DNA of 64,000 bases from Chromatiales bacterium (lineage in GTDB: Bacteria; Pseudomonadota; Gammaproteobacteria; JAGRGH01): positions 96,215 to 160,214 of the forward strand of contig JAGRGH010000063.1 of assembly GCA_020445605.1 (NCBI GenBank), read 5' to 3'. This document shows, piece by piece, positions 36,261-45,958 of the stretch. Position 1 is the stretch's first letter. Each line of letters starts with the position of its first letter. The notes under the pieces were generated by a model. It saw only the letters and a program-made list of their open reading frames with translations. It made no database searches and was not told where the DNA came from. A program made the translations under genes and the position numbers.

Positions 36261-36929
36261 TCAGCTGCGGCGGCGCGCGGAAAATCCGACGATGCCCAGC
36301 AGCGCCCCAAGTGCAAGCACACCCCAGGCAGCAAGCGCGGGAACTTGGTGCGGAAACGCTGTCCAGACGCCCAGTTCGGATGTCGCCTCGCTGCGTTCGT
36401 CGGGGAGGAACGTATCGCCAATACAGGAATCGGCATCTCCGGCGCCGGAGACTCCAACCGTGGAGCACGTTCCATTGTGGAGAACGAACGTGGAAATAAA
36501 GAACGAACTGATGATCCCGTACCGGTCACCGGCCATGTGCGGACCTGCCCCGGTCTGCCAGGCCTGTACCTGAAAATCCATCGCTAGAATATTCCCTTCG
36601 GCGTCCGTCCAGACGATGAACGGGCTCTCGAGCCGTGCACTGGCATCCGAACTGCGGATGGTCTTCAGACCATCGCTGAATGACCACGAGACGACCTGCG
36701 GTGTAATGTCGGCGCCGACCAGATTCGGCGCCGGTGGTGCTGTCATTTTCACGCTGCCCGAGAGGTTCATGCCCGGCAGGTAGTTCTGACAGTCGCCACC
36801 ACCACAGGCAGGCGTGTAGTTCGTGATGGTGTCATAGCTTGGGCTGACGTACGTGTAGGTCGTCACGGCCCATGCCCCGGGTGCGAAGAAGGCAAGGCTC
36901 AATACGGCCAGTGCGAGGATGCGTTTCAT
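36261..36929 (-). CDS. Secreted IPTL-CTERM-like protein (CGGGDC family, copy 1)
   Basis: 222-residue exported protein. The signal peptide MKRILALAVLSLAFFAPGAWA is followed by TYTYVSPSYDTITNYTPACGGGDCQNYL, then a beta-rich domain (VSWSFSDGLKTI, FQVQAWQTGAGPH) and the sorting tail VPALAAWGVLALGALLG with a basic RRR end. It has a paralogue immediately to the right (37158-37832). CysGlyGlyGlyAspCys is strictly shared. GGGAGACTGCCCC before the ATG at 36929 decides the start. Function is unknown; surface display or cleavage by an exosortase is inferred. Confidence 0.7.
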   Translation of the reverse strand: MKRILALAVLSLAFFAPGAWAVTTYTYVSPSYDTITNYTPACGGGDCQNYLPGMNLSGSVKMTAPPAPNLVGADITPQVVSWSFSDGLKTIRSSDASARLESPFIVWTDAEGNILAMDFQVQAWQTGAGPHMAGDRYGIISSFFISTFVLHNGTCSTVGVSGAGDADSCIGDTFLPDERSEATSELGVWTAFPHQVPALAAWGVLALGALLGIVGFSARRRS

Positions 36930-37157
36930 GGGGCAGTCTCCCGTGTGTCGGTACATGCGCGGCAACGATTACCTGTCGCAAGGCGCCGTGCCAGAGCCGG
37001 ACCCGACACACCAAAGCGCACCGACCCCGGCCCCGCGCGCGCCGTTCAGGCTATCTTCGCCCCGGACCCTACTGAATTCTCGCTCTCGCCACAACCGGGC
37101 CGGTTGCGCGAGCCAACACGATTGATCGTGGTGGGCCGTGCCAGCGCCCCTTGCGAA

Positions 37158-37832
37158 TTAACCGCGACGACGTGTCGAGAAACCTGCGAGGCCCAACAGT
37201 GCGCCGAGCGCCACCACGCCCCAGGCAGAGAGCGTCGGCACGTGATTGGGTTCGAGCATAAATGCCCAAGTGCCCGGGACACTCAGATACGCCGAACTCG
37301 TTTCAGCGGGGAACCCGGTTCCCATCGTACAGCTGTCAGCGTCGCCGGCCGGTGGAACGCCGACGCCGAGGCAGGTTGCGTTGTGATTGGCGACGCCCGA
37401 CCCTGTTAGAACCGCGATATCGCCGTAGCGGTCGTTCACGGCATGCGGGGCACTCCCGGTTTGCCACAGTTGTAAGGAGATCGTCGAGCCTGTGATGTTC
37501 CCGCCCGGGTCCGTGTGGACCTGGAACTGGAAAAGTCGCGCATTCGGGTCCGTGCTGGCTATGGTCTTGAGTCCGTCGGAAAACGACCAGCTTGTCAGCT
37601 GTGCGCGGATATCGGCGGCCGCCAGATTCGGCGCCAGCGGCACCGCCGTCGTGAAGCTTCCGGCGATCCGCATGGTCGTGAGGTAGTTCTGGCAATCGCC
37701 CCCGCCGCAGGCCGGTGTGTAGTTGATGATGGCGGCGCTGGCGTAGGTCGGGCCGGTGTAGGTATAGGTCGCCGCAGCCCAGACCCCGGGCGCGAGCACG
37801 GCAAGCAAAAAAGCGAAAATGAACCGTTTCAT
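37158..37832 (-). CDS. Secreted IPTL-CTERM-like protein (CGGGDC family, copy 2)
   Basis: 224-residue exported protein, paralogue of 36261-36929. The signal peptide is MKRFIFAFLLAVLAPGVWAA, then INYTPACGGGDCQNYL, a central domain with SWSFSDGLKTIASTDPNARL and LQLWQTGSAPH, and the tail VPTLSAWGVVALGALLG ending RRRG. VPTLSAWG is very close to the IPTLxxWG consensus of IPTL-CTERM proteins. The ATG at 37832 has GGAGAACAGG upstream, giving the better start; the frame is open to 38039. Each copy probably has its own promoter, given the 228-bp gap. Confidence 0.75.
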   Translation of the reverse strand: MKRFIFAFLLAVLAPGVWAAATYTYTGPTYASAAIINYTPACGGGDCQNYLTTMRIAGSFTTAVPLAPNLAAADIRAQLTSWSFSDGLKTIASTDPNARLFQFQVHTDPGGNITGSTISLQLWQTGSAPHAVNDRYGDIAVLTGSGVANHNATCLGVGVPPAGDADSCTMGTGFPAETSSAYLSVPGTWAFMLEPNHVPTLSAWGVVALGALLGLAGFSTRRRG

Positions 37833-37986
37833 CCTGTTCTCCTGTCCGCAATGTACGACCGATCGAGGGATCGTAGCCCGTGAACCAATATCCGGCAACC
37901 GCCTCGCCGGTCTGGCGCCGACCACCCACCGGTCACCGCGGCGGACTGGCCGTGCCCACGGTCGACGACCGTCGTACACTCCGCGC

Positions 37987-38931
37987 ATGACAGGGGACTT
38001 TCTCGAATCGCTCGGTGACGGCATCACACGCATCGACACCGGCTACGAACGGCCCGGCAGCACGGCCTGCTACCTCATCGCGCATGAAGGAGTCGGCGCC
38101 CTCGTCGACACCGGCACGGCGCTGAGCCTGCCGCGAATTCTCGTCGCACTGGAAGCCGCCGGTCTCGGTGCGGGCGATGTTCGCTACGTGATGCCGACCC
38201 ATGTGCATCTGGATCACGCCGGCGGCGCGGGCGTGCTGATGCGCGAGTGCCCGAACGCCGAGCTCGTAGTGCATCCGCGCGGTGCGCGACACCTGGTCGA
38301 CCCGACGAAGCTGATCGACGGCGTGAAGGCCGTGTACGGCGCCGACGGATTCGAGGCCCGCTTTGGCGAACTGCCGCCGGTGCCGGCCGAACGGGTCGTC
38401 GAGGCACCGGATGGATTCACAGTCGATCTCGCCGGCCGCACACTGATGTGCATGGACACACCGGGCCACGCGCGGCATCACTACTGCGTCTGGGACGCCG
38501 CCAGTCGCTCGCTGTTCACCGGCGATACCTTCGGCCTGCACTACGACGAACTCGCCGGCCCGCGTGGACGCGTGCTGTTGGCGACCACCACCCCGGTGCA
38601 GTTTGATCCGGACGCATGGGAGCGAACGATCGACCACATGCTGGCGCTTTCGCCTTCACGCATGTTGCTGACGCATTTCGGCGCGGTCGACGATATACCG
38701 GCCGCAGCGAACCAGCTGCGCGCCAGCGTTCGCGAACATGCGGAGATCGCACGAAAACTCGTGGATGCGGTTCCACGCATGGAGCGCATCCGCGATGCCT
38801 TGCTGGAAACCTGGACCGCGCAGCTGCGCGACATCGGCTGCACGCTGGACGCCGCGCAGATCAAACAGGTGCTGGCGATGGATGCCGGCCTGAACGCACA
38901 GGGTCTGGACTTCTGGCTGGCACATCAATGA
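37987..38931 (+). CDS. Metallo-beta-lactamase-fold hydrolase
   Basis: 314-residue cytoplasmic protein. The zinc site THVHLDHAGG has His72, His74, Asp76 and His77, and later ligands are His in TPGHARHH and Asp in FTGDTFG. The C-terminal ~100 residues (EHAEIARKLVDAVPRMERI) are helical, as in glyoxalase-II-like proteins. It hydrolyses an unknown thioester or ester. It is divergent from the IPTL pair and converges on the FAD oxidase, sharing seven bases at the 3' ends. Confidence 0.8.
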   Translation: MTGDFLESLGDGITRIDTGYERPGSTACYLIAHEGVGALVDTGTALSLPRILVALEAAGLGAGDVRYVMPTHVHLDHAGGAGVLMRECPNAELVVHPRGARHLVDPTKLIDGVKAVYGADGFEARFGELPPVPAERVVEAPDGFTVDLAGRTLMCMDTPGHARHHYCVWDAASRSLFTGDTFGLHYDELAGPRGRVLLATTTPVQFDPDAWERTIDHMLALSPSRMLLTHFGAVDDIPAAANQLRASVREHAEIARKLVDAVPRMERIRDALLETWTAQLRDIGCTLDAAQIKQVLAMDAGLNAQGLDFWLAHQ

Positions 38932-40379
38932 TTTTCCGGATCACAACCGGCGAGAAAGCCCGCAGTAAAGACGCCGTGCGGATCAAACAGCCGCTTGATG
39001 TCCCGCCAGATCGAAATCACATCCGCCGGATACTGGTCACGCAGCAGATGTGAACGCAGGCGACCGTCGCCGTGCTTGGCGGTGACGGTTCCGCCAAACG
39101 ACCACACGAGTTCAGCCTGCGCGCGTTGCAGACGATCAAACCGCTGGCGGTCACTTCGATCGTCGAGATTCAGGAACGGCCGAAAATACAGCACACCCAT
39201 CCCGGCCGAGCCGTAGACGACGCAGTCGAGCCCTTCGGCTGCCAGCAGGTCGAGAAACGCCCGCGTGTATTCCGGCAGTCGCGCGATGGGCACGGCCGTA
39301 TCTTCAAACCCCGAAACGGGTTTTCGGCCATCGGACCGGGCGATGGCGGAGACACTTTCAAGCGCCGTGCGGCGCAGGGTCCAGGCCGCTTCGACCTCGG
39401 CATCCCGCAACGTGATTGACTCGCGAACGGGCGGCGGGAGACTCTCCGTCGCATCCGGGTCCAGTTCCTGAATCAGCAGCGCACCACCGGCATGTTCGGC
39501 CCATGGCGGCGTGGTCCCGGCGTTGGTTTGTGCCCACGCAGCGAGCACTGAGGCATCCAGCATTTCCAGCGCGATCGTTGCCGCAGTGAGCAGTCCGGGT
39601 ACGGCAGCGACCGCGTCGCTTGCCGAGTCAAAACGCAGCACACGTGCAAATCGCTGTTTCGCGGCCGGGACGGTGCGTAGCGTCAGTGCGGTCACGAGCG
39701 CCAGCGTGCCCTCGGAACCGGCCAGAAGCCGCGCCAGATTGAACGGGGCGGCATCGGCGACCCACGGCCGCCCGCGCGCGATGCGATCGAGCGCGTAGCC
39801 GGCGTTGTTCGGAATGGCTGGAGGCGGATACGCCGCAAGGATCAACGCCCGCTGGGCGTCGATCCGTTCAAAGACCGTCCGCTCCAGCGAAGATGCTTTC
39901 GCGGAGCAAGGATCCACCGGGCCGAACTCGCGAGCCGTGCCGTCCGCGAGTACAACCTCCACCGATTCGACGTGGTCCACCGTGGCCCCGAAACACGGTG
40001 CGTTCACGCCCCAGGCATTGTTCGCGAACATGCCGCCGAGCGTGCAGACCGCACCCGTTGATGGATAGGGCGCAAACGCGCGTGCGCAGGGTTCGAGTGC
40101 GCGGGCCAGCGCAGCCGGCGTAACACCGGACTCGGCGCGAATCAGGCCGGTTTCGGCGTCGTAGGCGGATATGCCGGTGAAGTGTCGGGAGAGATCGACG
40201 ATAAGGCCGTCGCCAAGTGCCTGCCCGGCCAGCCCGGTGCCGCCACCGCGTGCGGTTACGCCGAGACCCGATTCACGTGCGCGTGCAACCAGCGCGCGAC
40301 ATTCATCCACGCTTGCAGGCGCTGCGATTTCAACGGGTTCAACACGGAAATGCGAACGATCGCGGGAGTAGTCGATCAC
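38925..40379 (-). CDS. FAD-linked oxidase (glycolate oxidase GlcD-like)
   Basis: 484-residue flavoprotein. ARGGGTGLAGQALGDG lies in the PCMH FAD-binding domain, LAGSEGTLALVT in the loop, and FGGTVTAKHGDGRLRS in the C-terminal FAD-oxidase domain with the HGDG motif. Related enzymes oxidise glycolate, D-lactate or D-2-hydroxyglutarate. The frame remains open to 40448, but that start would fall inside tRNA-Pro, so I take the GTG at 40379, just upstream of the IDYSRDRSHF segment. It lacks the Fe-S half found in the giant enzyme at 29950-33807. Confidence 0.78.
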   Translation of the reverse strand: MIDYSRDRSHFRVEPVEIAAPASVDECRALVARARESGLGVTARGGGTGLAGQALGDGLIVDLSRHFTGISAYDAETGLIRAESGVTPAALARALEPCARAFAPYPSTGAVCTLGGMFANNAWGVNAPCFGATVDHVESVEVVLADGTAREFGPVDPCSAKASSLERTVFERIDAQRALILAAYPPPAIPNNAGYALDRIARGRPWVADAAPFNLARLLAGSEGTLALVTALTLRTVPAAKQRFARVLRFDSASDAVAAVPGLLTAATIALEMLDASVLAAWAQTNAGTTPPWAEHAGGALLIQELDPDATESLPPPVRESITLRDAEVEAAWTLRRTALESVSAIARSDGRKPVSGFEDTAVPIARLPEYTRAFLDLLAAEGLDCVVYGSAGMGVLYFRPFLNLDDRSDRQRFDRLQRAQAELVWSFGGTVTAKHGDGRLRSHLLRDQYPADVISIWRDIKRLFDPHGVFTAGFLAGCDPENH

Positions 40380-40403
40380 AGCGGGACGATCGTAAGCGGC
40401 GAA

Positions 40404-40480
40404 TGGTCGGAGCGGAGAGATTCGAACTCTCGACCCCCACAACCCCATTGTGGTGCGCTACCAGGCTGCGCTACGCTCCG
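40404..40480 (-). tRNA. tRNA-Pro (GGG anticodon)
   Basis: 77 nt including an encoded CCA. The acceptor CGGAGCG pairs with CGCTCCG, the D-arm is GCGCAGCCTGGTAGCGC, the anticodon loop ATGGGGT sits on CCACA/TGTGG, and the T-arm is GAGAGTTCGAATCTCTC. Anticodon GGG reads CCC. It follows the merR gene on the same strand, the normal place in gammaproteobacteria. Confidence 0.95.
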
Positions 40481-40563
40481 AAAGATCGCCCGATCGAACG
40501 AGCCGCGTATCGTACCGCAATGCGGCAGTGATGGCATGCGGCGCGTAACCGCAAGAGGGCGTT

Positions 40564-40920
40564 CTAGCGCTTGAGGATTTCCAGCACGTCTTCGAGCTCG
40601 GAAATGAGCTGGCGGACGATCTGCTGGCTGCGGTTCTGGTCGGTCTTGGCCCGGTCACCGGAGAGTTGCTGACGCGCGCCCCCGATCGTGAAACCCTGGT
40701 CATAGAGCAGGCTGCGAATCTGGCGGATGACCAGCACGTCATGGCGCTGGTAATAGCGCCGGTTGCCGCGCCGCTTGACCGGCTGCAACTGCGGAAACTC
40801 CTGTTCCCAGTAACGCAGCACATGCGGCTTGACCAGACACAGCTCGCTCACTTCACCGATGGTGAAGTAGCGCTTGCCGGGAATCGGCGGCAGGTCTTTA
40901 TCGTGACCCGGATCCAGCAT
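40564..40920 (-). CDS. MerR family regulator downstream of ihfA
   Basis: 118-residue protein with a MerR-type helix-turn-helix near 18-75 ([31 protein letters not shown]), followed by a coiled-coil tail. It lacks metal-binding cysteines typical of metal sensors. It overlaps the end of ihfA by 23 bases, so its ATG at 40920 lies within ihfA. The same pair occurs in many gammaproteobacteria just before tRNA-Pro. The effector is unknown. Confidence 0.85.
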   Translation of the reverse strand: MLDPGHDKDLPPIPGKRYFTIGEVSELCLVKPHVLRYWEQEFPQLQPVKRRGNRRYYQRHDVLVIRQIRSLLYDQGFTIGGARQQLSGDRAKTDQNRSQQIVRQLISELEDVLEILKR

Positions 40921-41200
40921 ATGCCTCGCACCGCGCCTTGAGTTTCTGCCCCGGTCGGAAGGTCACGACGCGCCGCGCCGTGATCGGAATCTCTTCACCT
41001 GTCTTCGGATTGCGCCCGGGCCGCTGATTCTTGTCACGCAGTTCGAAGTTGCCGAAGCCTGAAAGCTTGATCTGGTCGCCGCTTTCCAGCGCACCGCGCA
41101 GGGCCTCGAAGAAACCCTCGACCATGTCTTTGGCCTCGCGCTTGTTCAGCCCAAGCTCGTCGAACAGCCGTTCGGCCATCTTAGCCTTGGTCAGCGCCAC
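40898..41200 (-). CDS. ihfA: Integration host factor alpha subunit
   Basis: 100-residue DNA-bending protein. Translation from the GTG at 41200 gives [20 protein letters not shown], the canonical IHF-alpha start, and the beta-arm [19 protein letters not shown] is intact. The GTG is 2 bp after the pheT stop, with GAGGGGG upstream within pheT, so initiation is coupled to pheT. The frame is open upstream to 41239, but that extension does not fit the family. IHF shapes recombination, replication and transcription complexes as a heterodimer with IhfB. Confidence 0.95.
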   Translation of the reverse strand: MALTKAKMAERLFDELGLNKREAKDMVEGFFEALRGALESGDQIKLSGFGNFELRDKNQRPGRNPKTGEEIPITARRVVTFRPGQKLKARCEAYAGSGSR

Positions 41201-41202
41201 GA

Positions 41203-43581
41203 TTACCCCCTCAACTCCGCCCCGTGTTCTTCGCGACAACGCCCCACCACGGAAGCCCGGACAGCGGCAACGTCGTCATCGGTAAGAGTGCGCGAAAAAT
41301 CCTGTAAAATCAAGCTGAAAGCCAGACTTTTTTTGTCAACTTCTATCTTGTCCCCGGCATAGACGTCGAACAGATTCAGCGCCTGCAGGCGGCTGCCCGC
41401 GGTCGCGCGAACCGTTGCGGCCAGTGCTTCCCAGGCCGTGCCACGCGGCACGATCATGGCCAGATCCAGCCGGATGGCCGGAAATTTCGACAGGCTCGCA
41501 TAGGAAGGCCGGCGGCCCGGCGCGAGTCGGTCGAGTTCGAATTCGAAGACGCAGGCGCCCGGCAGATCGAGTTCGCCGGCCAGCGCCGGGTGCAGCGTGC
41601 CGATCCAGCCAATCGGTTCCGCCGCGCGCAGAATCCGCGCCGTGCGCCCCGGGTGCAGGGCGGCATGTCCGGTCCACGGCTCGAAACGGTAGGCGGCAGC
41701 GCCGCCGGCAAATGCCAGAATGGCCTCGACCTCGGCTTTGAGATCAAAGACGTCGGCGCCGGTATCGGCTGCGGCCCACTGCTCGGGTAGGGCCGCGCCG
41801 GCCAGCAGCCCACCCAGCATGGGCGACTGCACGATGGCCCCGGCTTCGCGCCGGAAGCACAGCCCGCTTTCGAAGATGCGCAGGCGTTCCTGCTGGCGGT
41901 TGCGGTTGTACTGTGCAGTCGACACCAGACCCGGCAACAGGCTGGTGCGCATGACCGACATCTCCGCCGACAGCGGGTTGGCCAGTTCCACCGCCTCGAG
42001 CGCCGGCGCGAGACGCGCGAGCAGTTTCGGCGCGACGAAGCTGTAGGTCACAACCTCCTGCCAACCGCGCGCGATCAGTCGCTGACGGACACGAACGAGG
42101 TCAAGGCGGGTTTCGTCGGCCGTGGCCGCGGCATTGAATGTGGTGCGTTCCGCCGCGGGTATCCGGTCATAGCCGTACACGCGGGCGAGCTCCTCGATCA
42201 GATCGGCCTCGATCGCGATGTCGAACCGCCATGAGGGCGCGCGCACGTTCCAGCCGGTCGCTGTGGTTGCGACCTGCATGCCCAGACGCCCGAGGATGCC
42301 GACCACGGCGTCCGCCGGAATCTCGATCCCGAGCAGTCGGCCGATGCGCTCGGCGCGCAACGCGATCGGGGTGCCGTGTGTGGCAGCCTCCGCCGAGGAA
42401 ACCTCCACGATGGGTCCCACCCGACCGCCGGCGATGGTGGTCAGCAGTTCGGTGGCACGCTGCATCGCGCGCAGTTGCAGCGCCGGATCCACGCCACGCT
42501 CGAAGCGGTGCGAGGAGTCCGTCGCGAGCCCGTAGCTGCGTGCGACACCAGAGATGTGTTCGGGTGCAAAAAACGCACACTCCAGGAAGACATCCGTCGT
42601 CGCATCCGTGACGGCCGACCCGGCGCCGCCCATGACACCGGCCAACGCGAGCGGCCGGGCGTGATCGGCGATCACCAGCGTTCCGCGGCGCAGATTCACC
42701 GACTGGCCGTTGAGCAACTCCAGCGCCTCGCCCTCTCCCGCCGCCCGCACGACGACGCCGCCGGCGAGCTTGCCGAGGTCGAACGCGTGCATCGGCTGGC
42801 CGAGTTCGAGCAACACATAGTTCGTGACGTCGACCGCAGCGCCCAGCGAACGCAGTCCGCTGCGGCGCAGGCGCTCCGTGATCCACAGCGGCGTCGGCGC
42901 GCGCGGATCGATCCCGCGCACGACCCGCCCCAGGTAACGCGGGCAGGCGGCCTTCGCGTCGACCCGGACATCGAAACGATCGGCAATCGTTTCGTCGACC
43001 GCCGCCACGGCAGCCTCACGAACCGGTGATTCCGTCAGCGCGCCGATCTCGCGCGCGATGCCGGCAACGCCCAGGCAGTCCGCGCGGTTGGGCGTCAGGT
43101 CCAGTTCGATCGAGTGGTCGTCGAGCCCCAGCGCGGATCGAACATCGGTGCCGGGTGCAATGTTTGCGGGCAGCGCGAGGATGCCCGCGGACTCCTCGGC
43201 AATTCCCAGCTCGACACCCGAGCACAACATGCCCGGGGAATCCACGCCGCGCAGTTTCGCGAGTTTGATCCGCGTGCCATCCGCCAGCACCGCATCGACC
43301 CGCGCGACCGGAACGCACATGCCCTCGACGACGTTCGTCGCGTTGGTCACGATGGCAAGTGGCTCGGCCTCGCCCACGTCGATCTGGCAGATGCGCAGCC
43401 GATCCGCCTGCGGATGCGGACCTATGGACCGGATGTGACCGGCCACGATGCCACTGAACGGCGCTGCGACCGGATCCACGGCATCGACCTCGAGCCCGGC
43501 CATGGACAGACGAGCGCACAGTGCCTCGGTGTCGATCGGCGGATCGACCCATTCACGCAGCCAGGTTTCCGAAAAACGCAT
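41203..43581 (-). CDS. pheT: Phenylalanyl-tRNA synthetase beta subunit
   Basis: 792-residue subunit of the (alpha-beta)2 enzyme that charges tRNA-Phe. [21 protein letters not shown] opens the N-terminal domain. The tRNA-binding domain follows near 40-150 ([18 protein letters not shown]), then B3/B4 editing (about 210-380), B5 and the C-terminal anticodon-binding FDX-ACB domain ([15 protein letters not shown]). Length is standard. It is 12 bp downstream of pheS. Confidence 0.96.
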   Translation of the reverse strand: MRFSETWLREWVDPPIDTEALCARLSMAGLEVDAVDPVAAPFSGIVAGHIRSIGPHPQADRLRICQIDVGEAEPLAIVTNATNVVEGMCVPVARVDAVLADGTRIKLAKLRGVDSPGMLCSGVELGIAEESAGILALPANIAPGTDVRSALGLDDHSIELDLTPNRADCLGVAGIAREIGALTESPVREAAVAAVDETIADRFDVRVDAKAACPRYLGRVVRGIDPRAPTPLWITERLRRSGLRSLGAAVDVTNYVLLELGQPMHAFDLGKLAGGVVVRAAGEGEALELLNGQSVNLRRGTLVIADHARPLALAGVMGGAGSAVTDATTDVFLECAFFAPEHISGVARSYGLATDSSHRFERGVDPALQLRAMQRATELLTTIAGGRVGPIVEVSSAEAATHGTPIALRAERIGRLLGIEIPADAVVGILGRLGMQVATTATGWNVRAPSWRFDIAIEADLIEELARVYGYDRIPAAERTTFNAAATADETRLDLVRVRQRLIARGWQEVVTYSFVAPKLLARLAPALEAVELANPLSAEMSVMRTSLLPGLVSTAQYNRNRQQERLRIFESGLCFRREAGAIVQSPMLGGLLAGAALPEQWAAADTGADVFDLKAEVEAILAFAGGAAAYRFEPWTGHAALHPGRTARILRAAEPIGWIGTLHPALAGELDLPGACVFEFELDRLAPGRRPSYASLSKFPAIRLDLAMIVPRGTAWEALAATVRATAGSRLQALNLFDVYAGDKIEVDKKSLAFSLILQDFSRTLTDDDVAAVRASVVGRCREEHGAELRG

Positions 43582-43593
43582 GCGGGTGGACGC

Positions 43594-44655
<1,062 letters not shown>

Positions 44656-44693
44656 CTATCGGCCCGACGTGCGGAGGCTGGCCAGCGCTATAA

Positions 44694-44723
44694 CGCGCCG
44701 GCGCCGCGAACGGCGCCGGCGCG
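44694..44723 (-). terminator. Perfect hairpin with UUCG loop between rplT and pheS
   Basis: A 13-bp perfect stem (44694-44706 with 44711-44723) encloses CGAA on the plus strand, i.e. UUCG in the leftward RNA. It follows the rplT stop by 5 bp. After it comes TTATAGCG without a T-run, so an attenuator or partial terminator, or an RNA stabiliser, fits better than a full terminator. Confidence 0.6.
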
Positions 44724-44728
44724 CTGAG

Positions 44729-45094
44729 TCAGGCTGCGGCCGCGAGGCTCGCCTTGGCCTGCTCGGCAAGCTGCGCGAAGCCAGCCTTGTCGAACACGGC
44801 CAGATCGGCCAGCACCTTGCGGTCGATTTCGATCGCGGCCTTGTTGAGTCCGTCCATCAGACGACTGTACGACAGGCCGTTCTCGCGTGCCGCCGCGTTG
44901 ATGCGCACGATCCACAGCGCACGGAACTGGCGCTTGCGCTGGCGACGGTCGCGATAGGCGTACTGGCCGGCCTTGATGACCGACTGCTTCGCAATCCGGA
45001 ATGAGCGGCTGCGTGCACCGTAGTAGCCGCGGGCCTGCTTGAGAACCTTCTTGTGCCGCGCATGCGCGGTCACGCCTTTCTTCACTCGTGACAT
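44729..45094 (-). CDS. rplT: 50S ribosomal protein L20
   Basis: 121-residue basic ribosomal protein that binds 23S rRNA early in assembly. [20 protein letters not shown] and [18 protein letters not shown] sequence ([19 protein letters not shown]) are diagnostic. In E. coli it represses the infC-rpmI-rplT operon at the RNA level; whether that happens here cannot be seen. It is 18 bp downstream of rpmI. Full length, with an Ala-rich end. Confidence 0.98.
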   Translation of the reverse strand: MSRVKKGVTAHARHKKVLKQARGYYGARSRSFRIAKQSVIKAGQYAYRDRRQRKRQFRALWIVRINAAARENGLSYSRLMDGLNKAAIEIDRKVLADLAVFDKAGFAQLAEQAKASLAAAA

Positions 45095-45112
45095 GACGAC
45101 GTTCCTCTGCGA

Positions 45113-45310
45113 TCAGGCGTACGGCATCATGCGCTTGATCAGCTCATGATCCGATGGATTCACCAGTGAGGGCGAACGCAGTTGGCGTTTGCGCTTGGTG
45201 TCCTTCTTCGTAAGGATGTGTCGACGATGCGACTGAGCGCGTTTGAAGCGGCCCGCACCGTTGCGCTGAAAGCGCTTGGCGGCCCCGCGATTGGTCTTTA
45301 GTTTTGGCAT
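45113..45310 (-). CDS. rpmI: 50S ribosomal protein L35
   Basis: 65-residue protein: [20 protein letters not shown] and [15 protein letters not shown] sequence ([20 protein letters not shown]) identify L35. It lies 33 bp after infC and 18 bp before rplT, the usual operon order, on the same strand. Confidence 0.98.
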   Translation of the reverse strand: MPKLKTNRGAAKRFQRNGAGRFKRAQSHRRHILTKKDTKRKRQLRSPSLVNPSDHELIKRMMPYA

Positions 45311-45343
45311 CTTCGTTTCTTCCTGTATCTGTCTCTGGCCCGG

Positions 45344-45868
45344 CTATTTCTTGCCGCGTTTGGGCGCCAGCAACATGACTAATTGTCTGCCTTCGAGCCG
45401 CGCATGCTGCTCGACCGTTGCAAGATCCTCGAGGTCGTGTTCGACCCGCTCGATCTGCTTCATGCCCAGATCCTTGTGCATCATTTCACGGCCGCGAAAG
45501 CGGACCGTGATCTTGGCCCGATCCCCGGCCTCCAGGAAGCGGCGCAGATTGCGCAGCTTGATCTGGTAGTCGCCCTCGTCCGTGCCTGGGCGAAATTTGA
45601 CCTCCTTGACCTGAATCTGTTTCTGACGACGGCGCTGGGCCTGACGCTTCTTGCTCTCGTCGAACTGGTGTTTGCCGAAGTCCATGACCCGGCAAACCGG
45701 CGGTTCCGCGGTCGGCACGATCTCGACCAGGTCGAGTTCCGCCACTTCGGCAACGCGCAGGGCCTCTGCGATCGAAACGACTCCGACCTGACTTCCGTCG
45801 GCTCCGATCAGGCGCACCTCGGGTGCGTCGATCTCGTCGTTCAGCCGCGTCTCTTTGTTCTGCGTGAT
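45344..45868 (-). CDS. infC: Translation initiation factor IF-3
   Basis: 174-residue factor that keeps the 30S subunit apart from 50S and checks start codons. Similarity to IF-3 ([12 protein letters not shown], then [23 protein letters not shown] and [13 protein letters not shown] RNA-binding strands) extends upstream of any ATG or GTG. The reading frame begins at a non-standard codon: ATC at 45868, with AGGAG nine bases upstream; an ATT at 45877 is directly next to AGGAG and less likely. A non-ATG start is the known basis of infC autoregulation. An internal GTG at 45817 would lose the N-terminus. Confidence 0.9.
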   Translation of the reverse strand: MTQNKETRLNDEIDAPEVRLIGADGSQVGVVSIAEALRVAEVAELDLVEIVPTAEPPVCRVMDFGKHQFDESKKRQAQRRRQKQIQVKEVKFRPGTDEGDYQIKLRNLRRFLEAGDRAKITVRFRGREMMHKDLGMKQIERVEHDLEDLATVEQHARLEGRQLVMLLAPKRGKK

Positions 45869-45958
45869 ATCCGCAATCTCCTGACAAAAAACAACGAGAA
45901 AGCCCGCGCGCTCTGGCCTTCACGGCCGCGGCACGACAGGCTCTCCACGGGGCTGTGC

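Noticed and set aside
40380..40448. Extension of the FAD oxidase to an ATG at 40448
   Set aside because: The extra codons lie inside tRNA-Pro; the GTG at 40379 precedes the conserved part.
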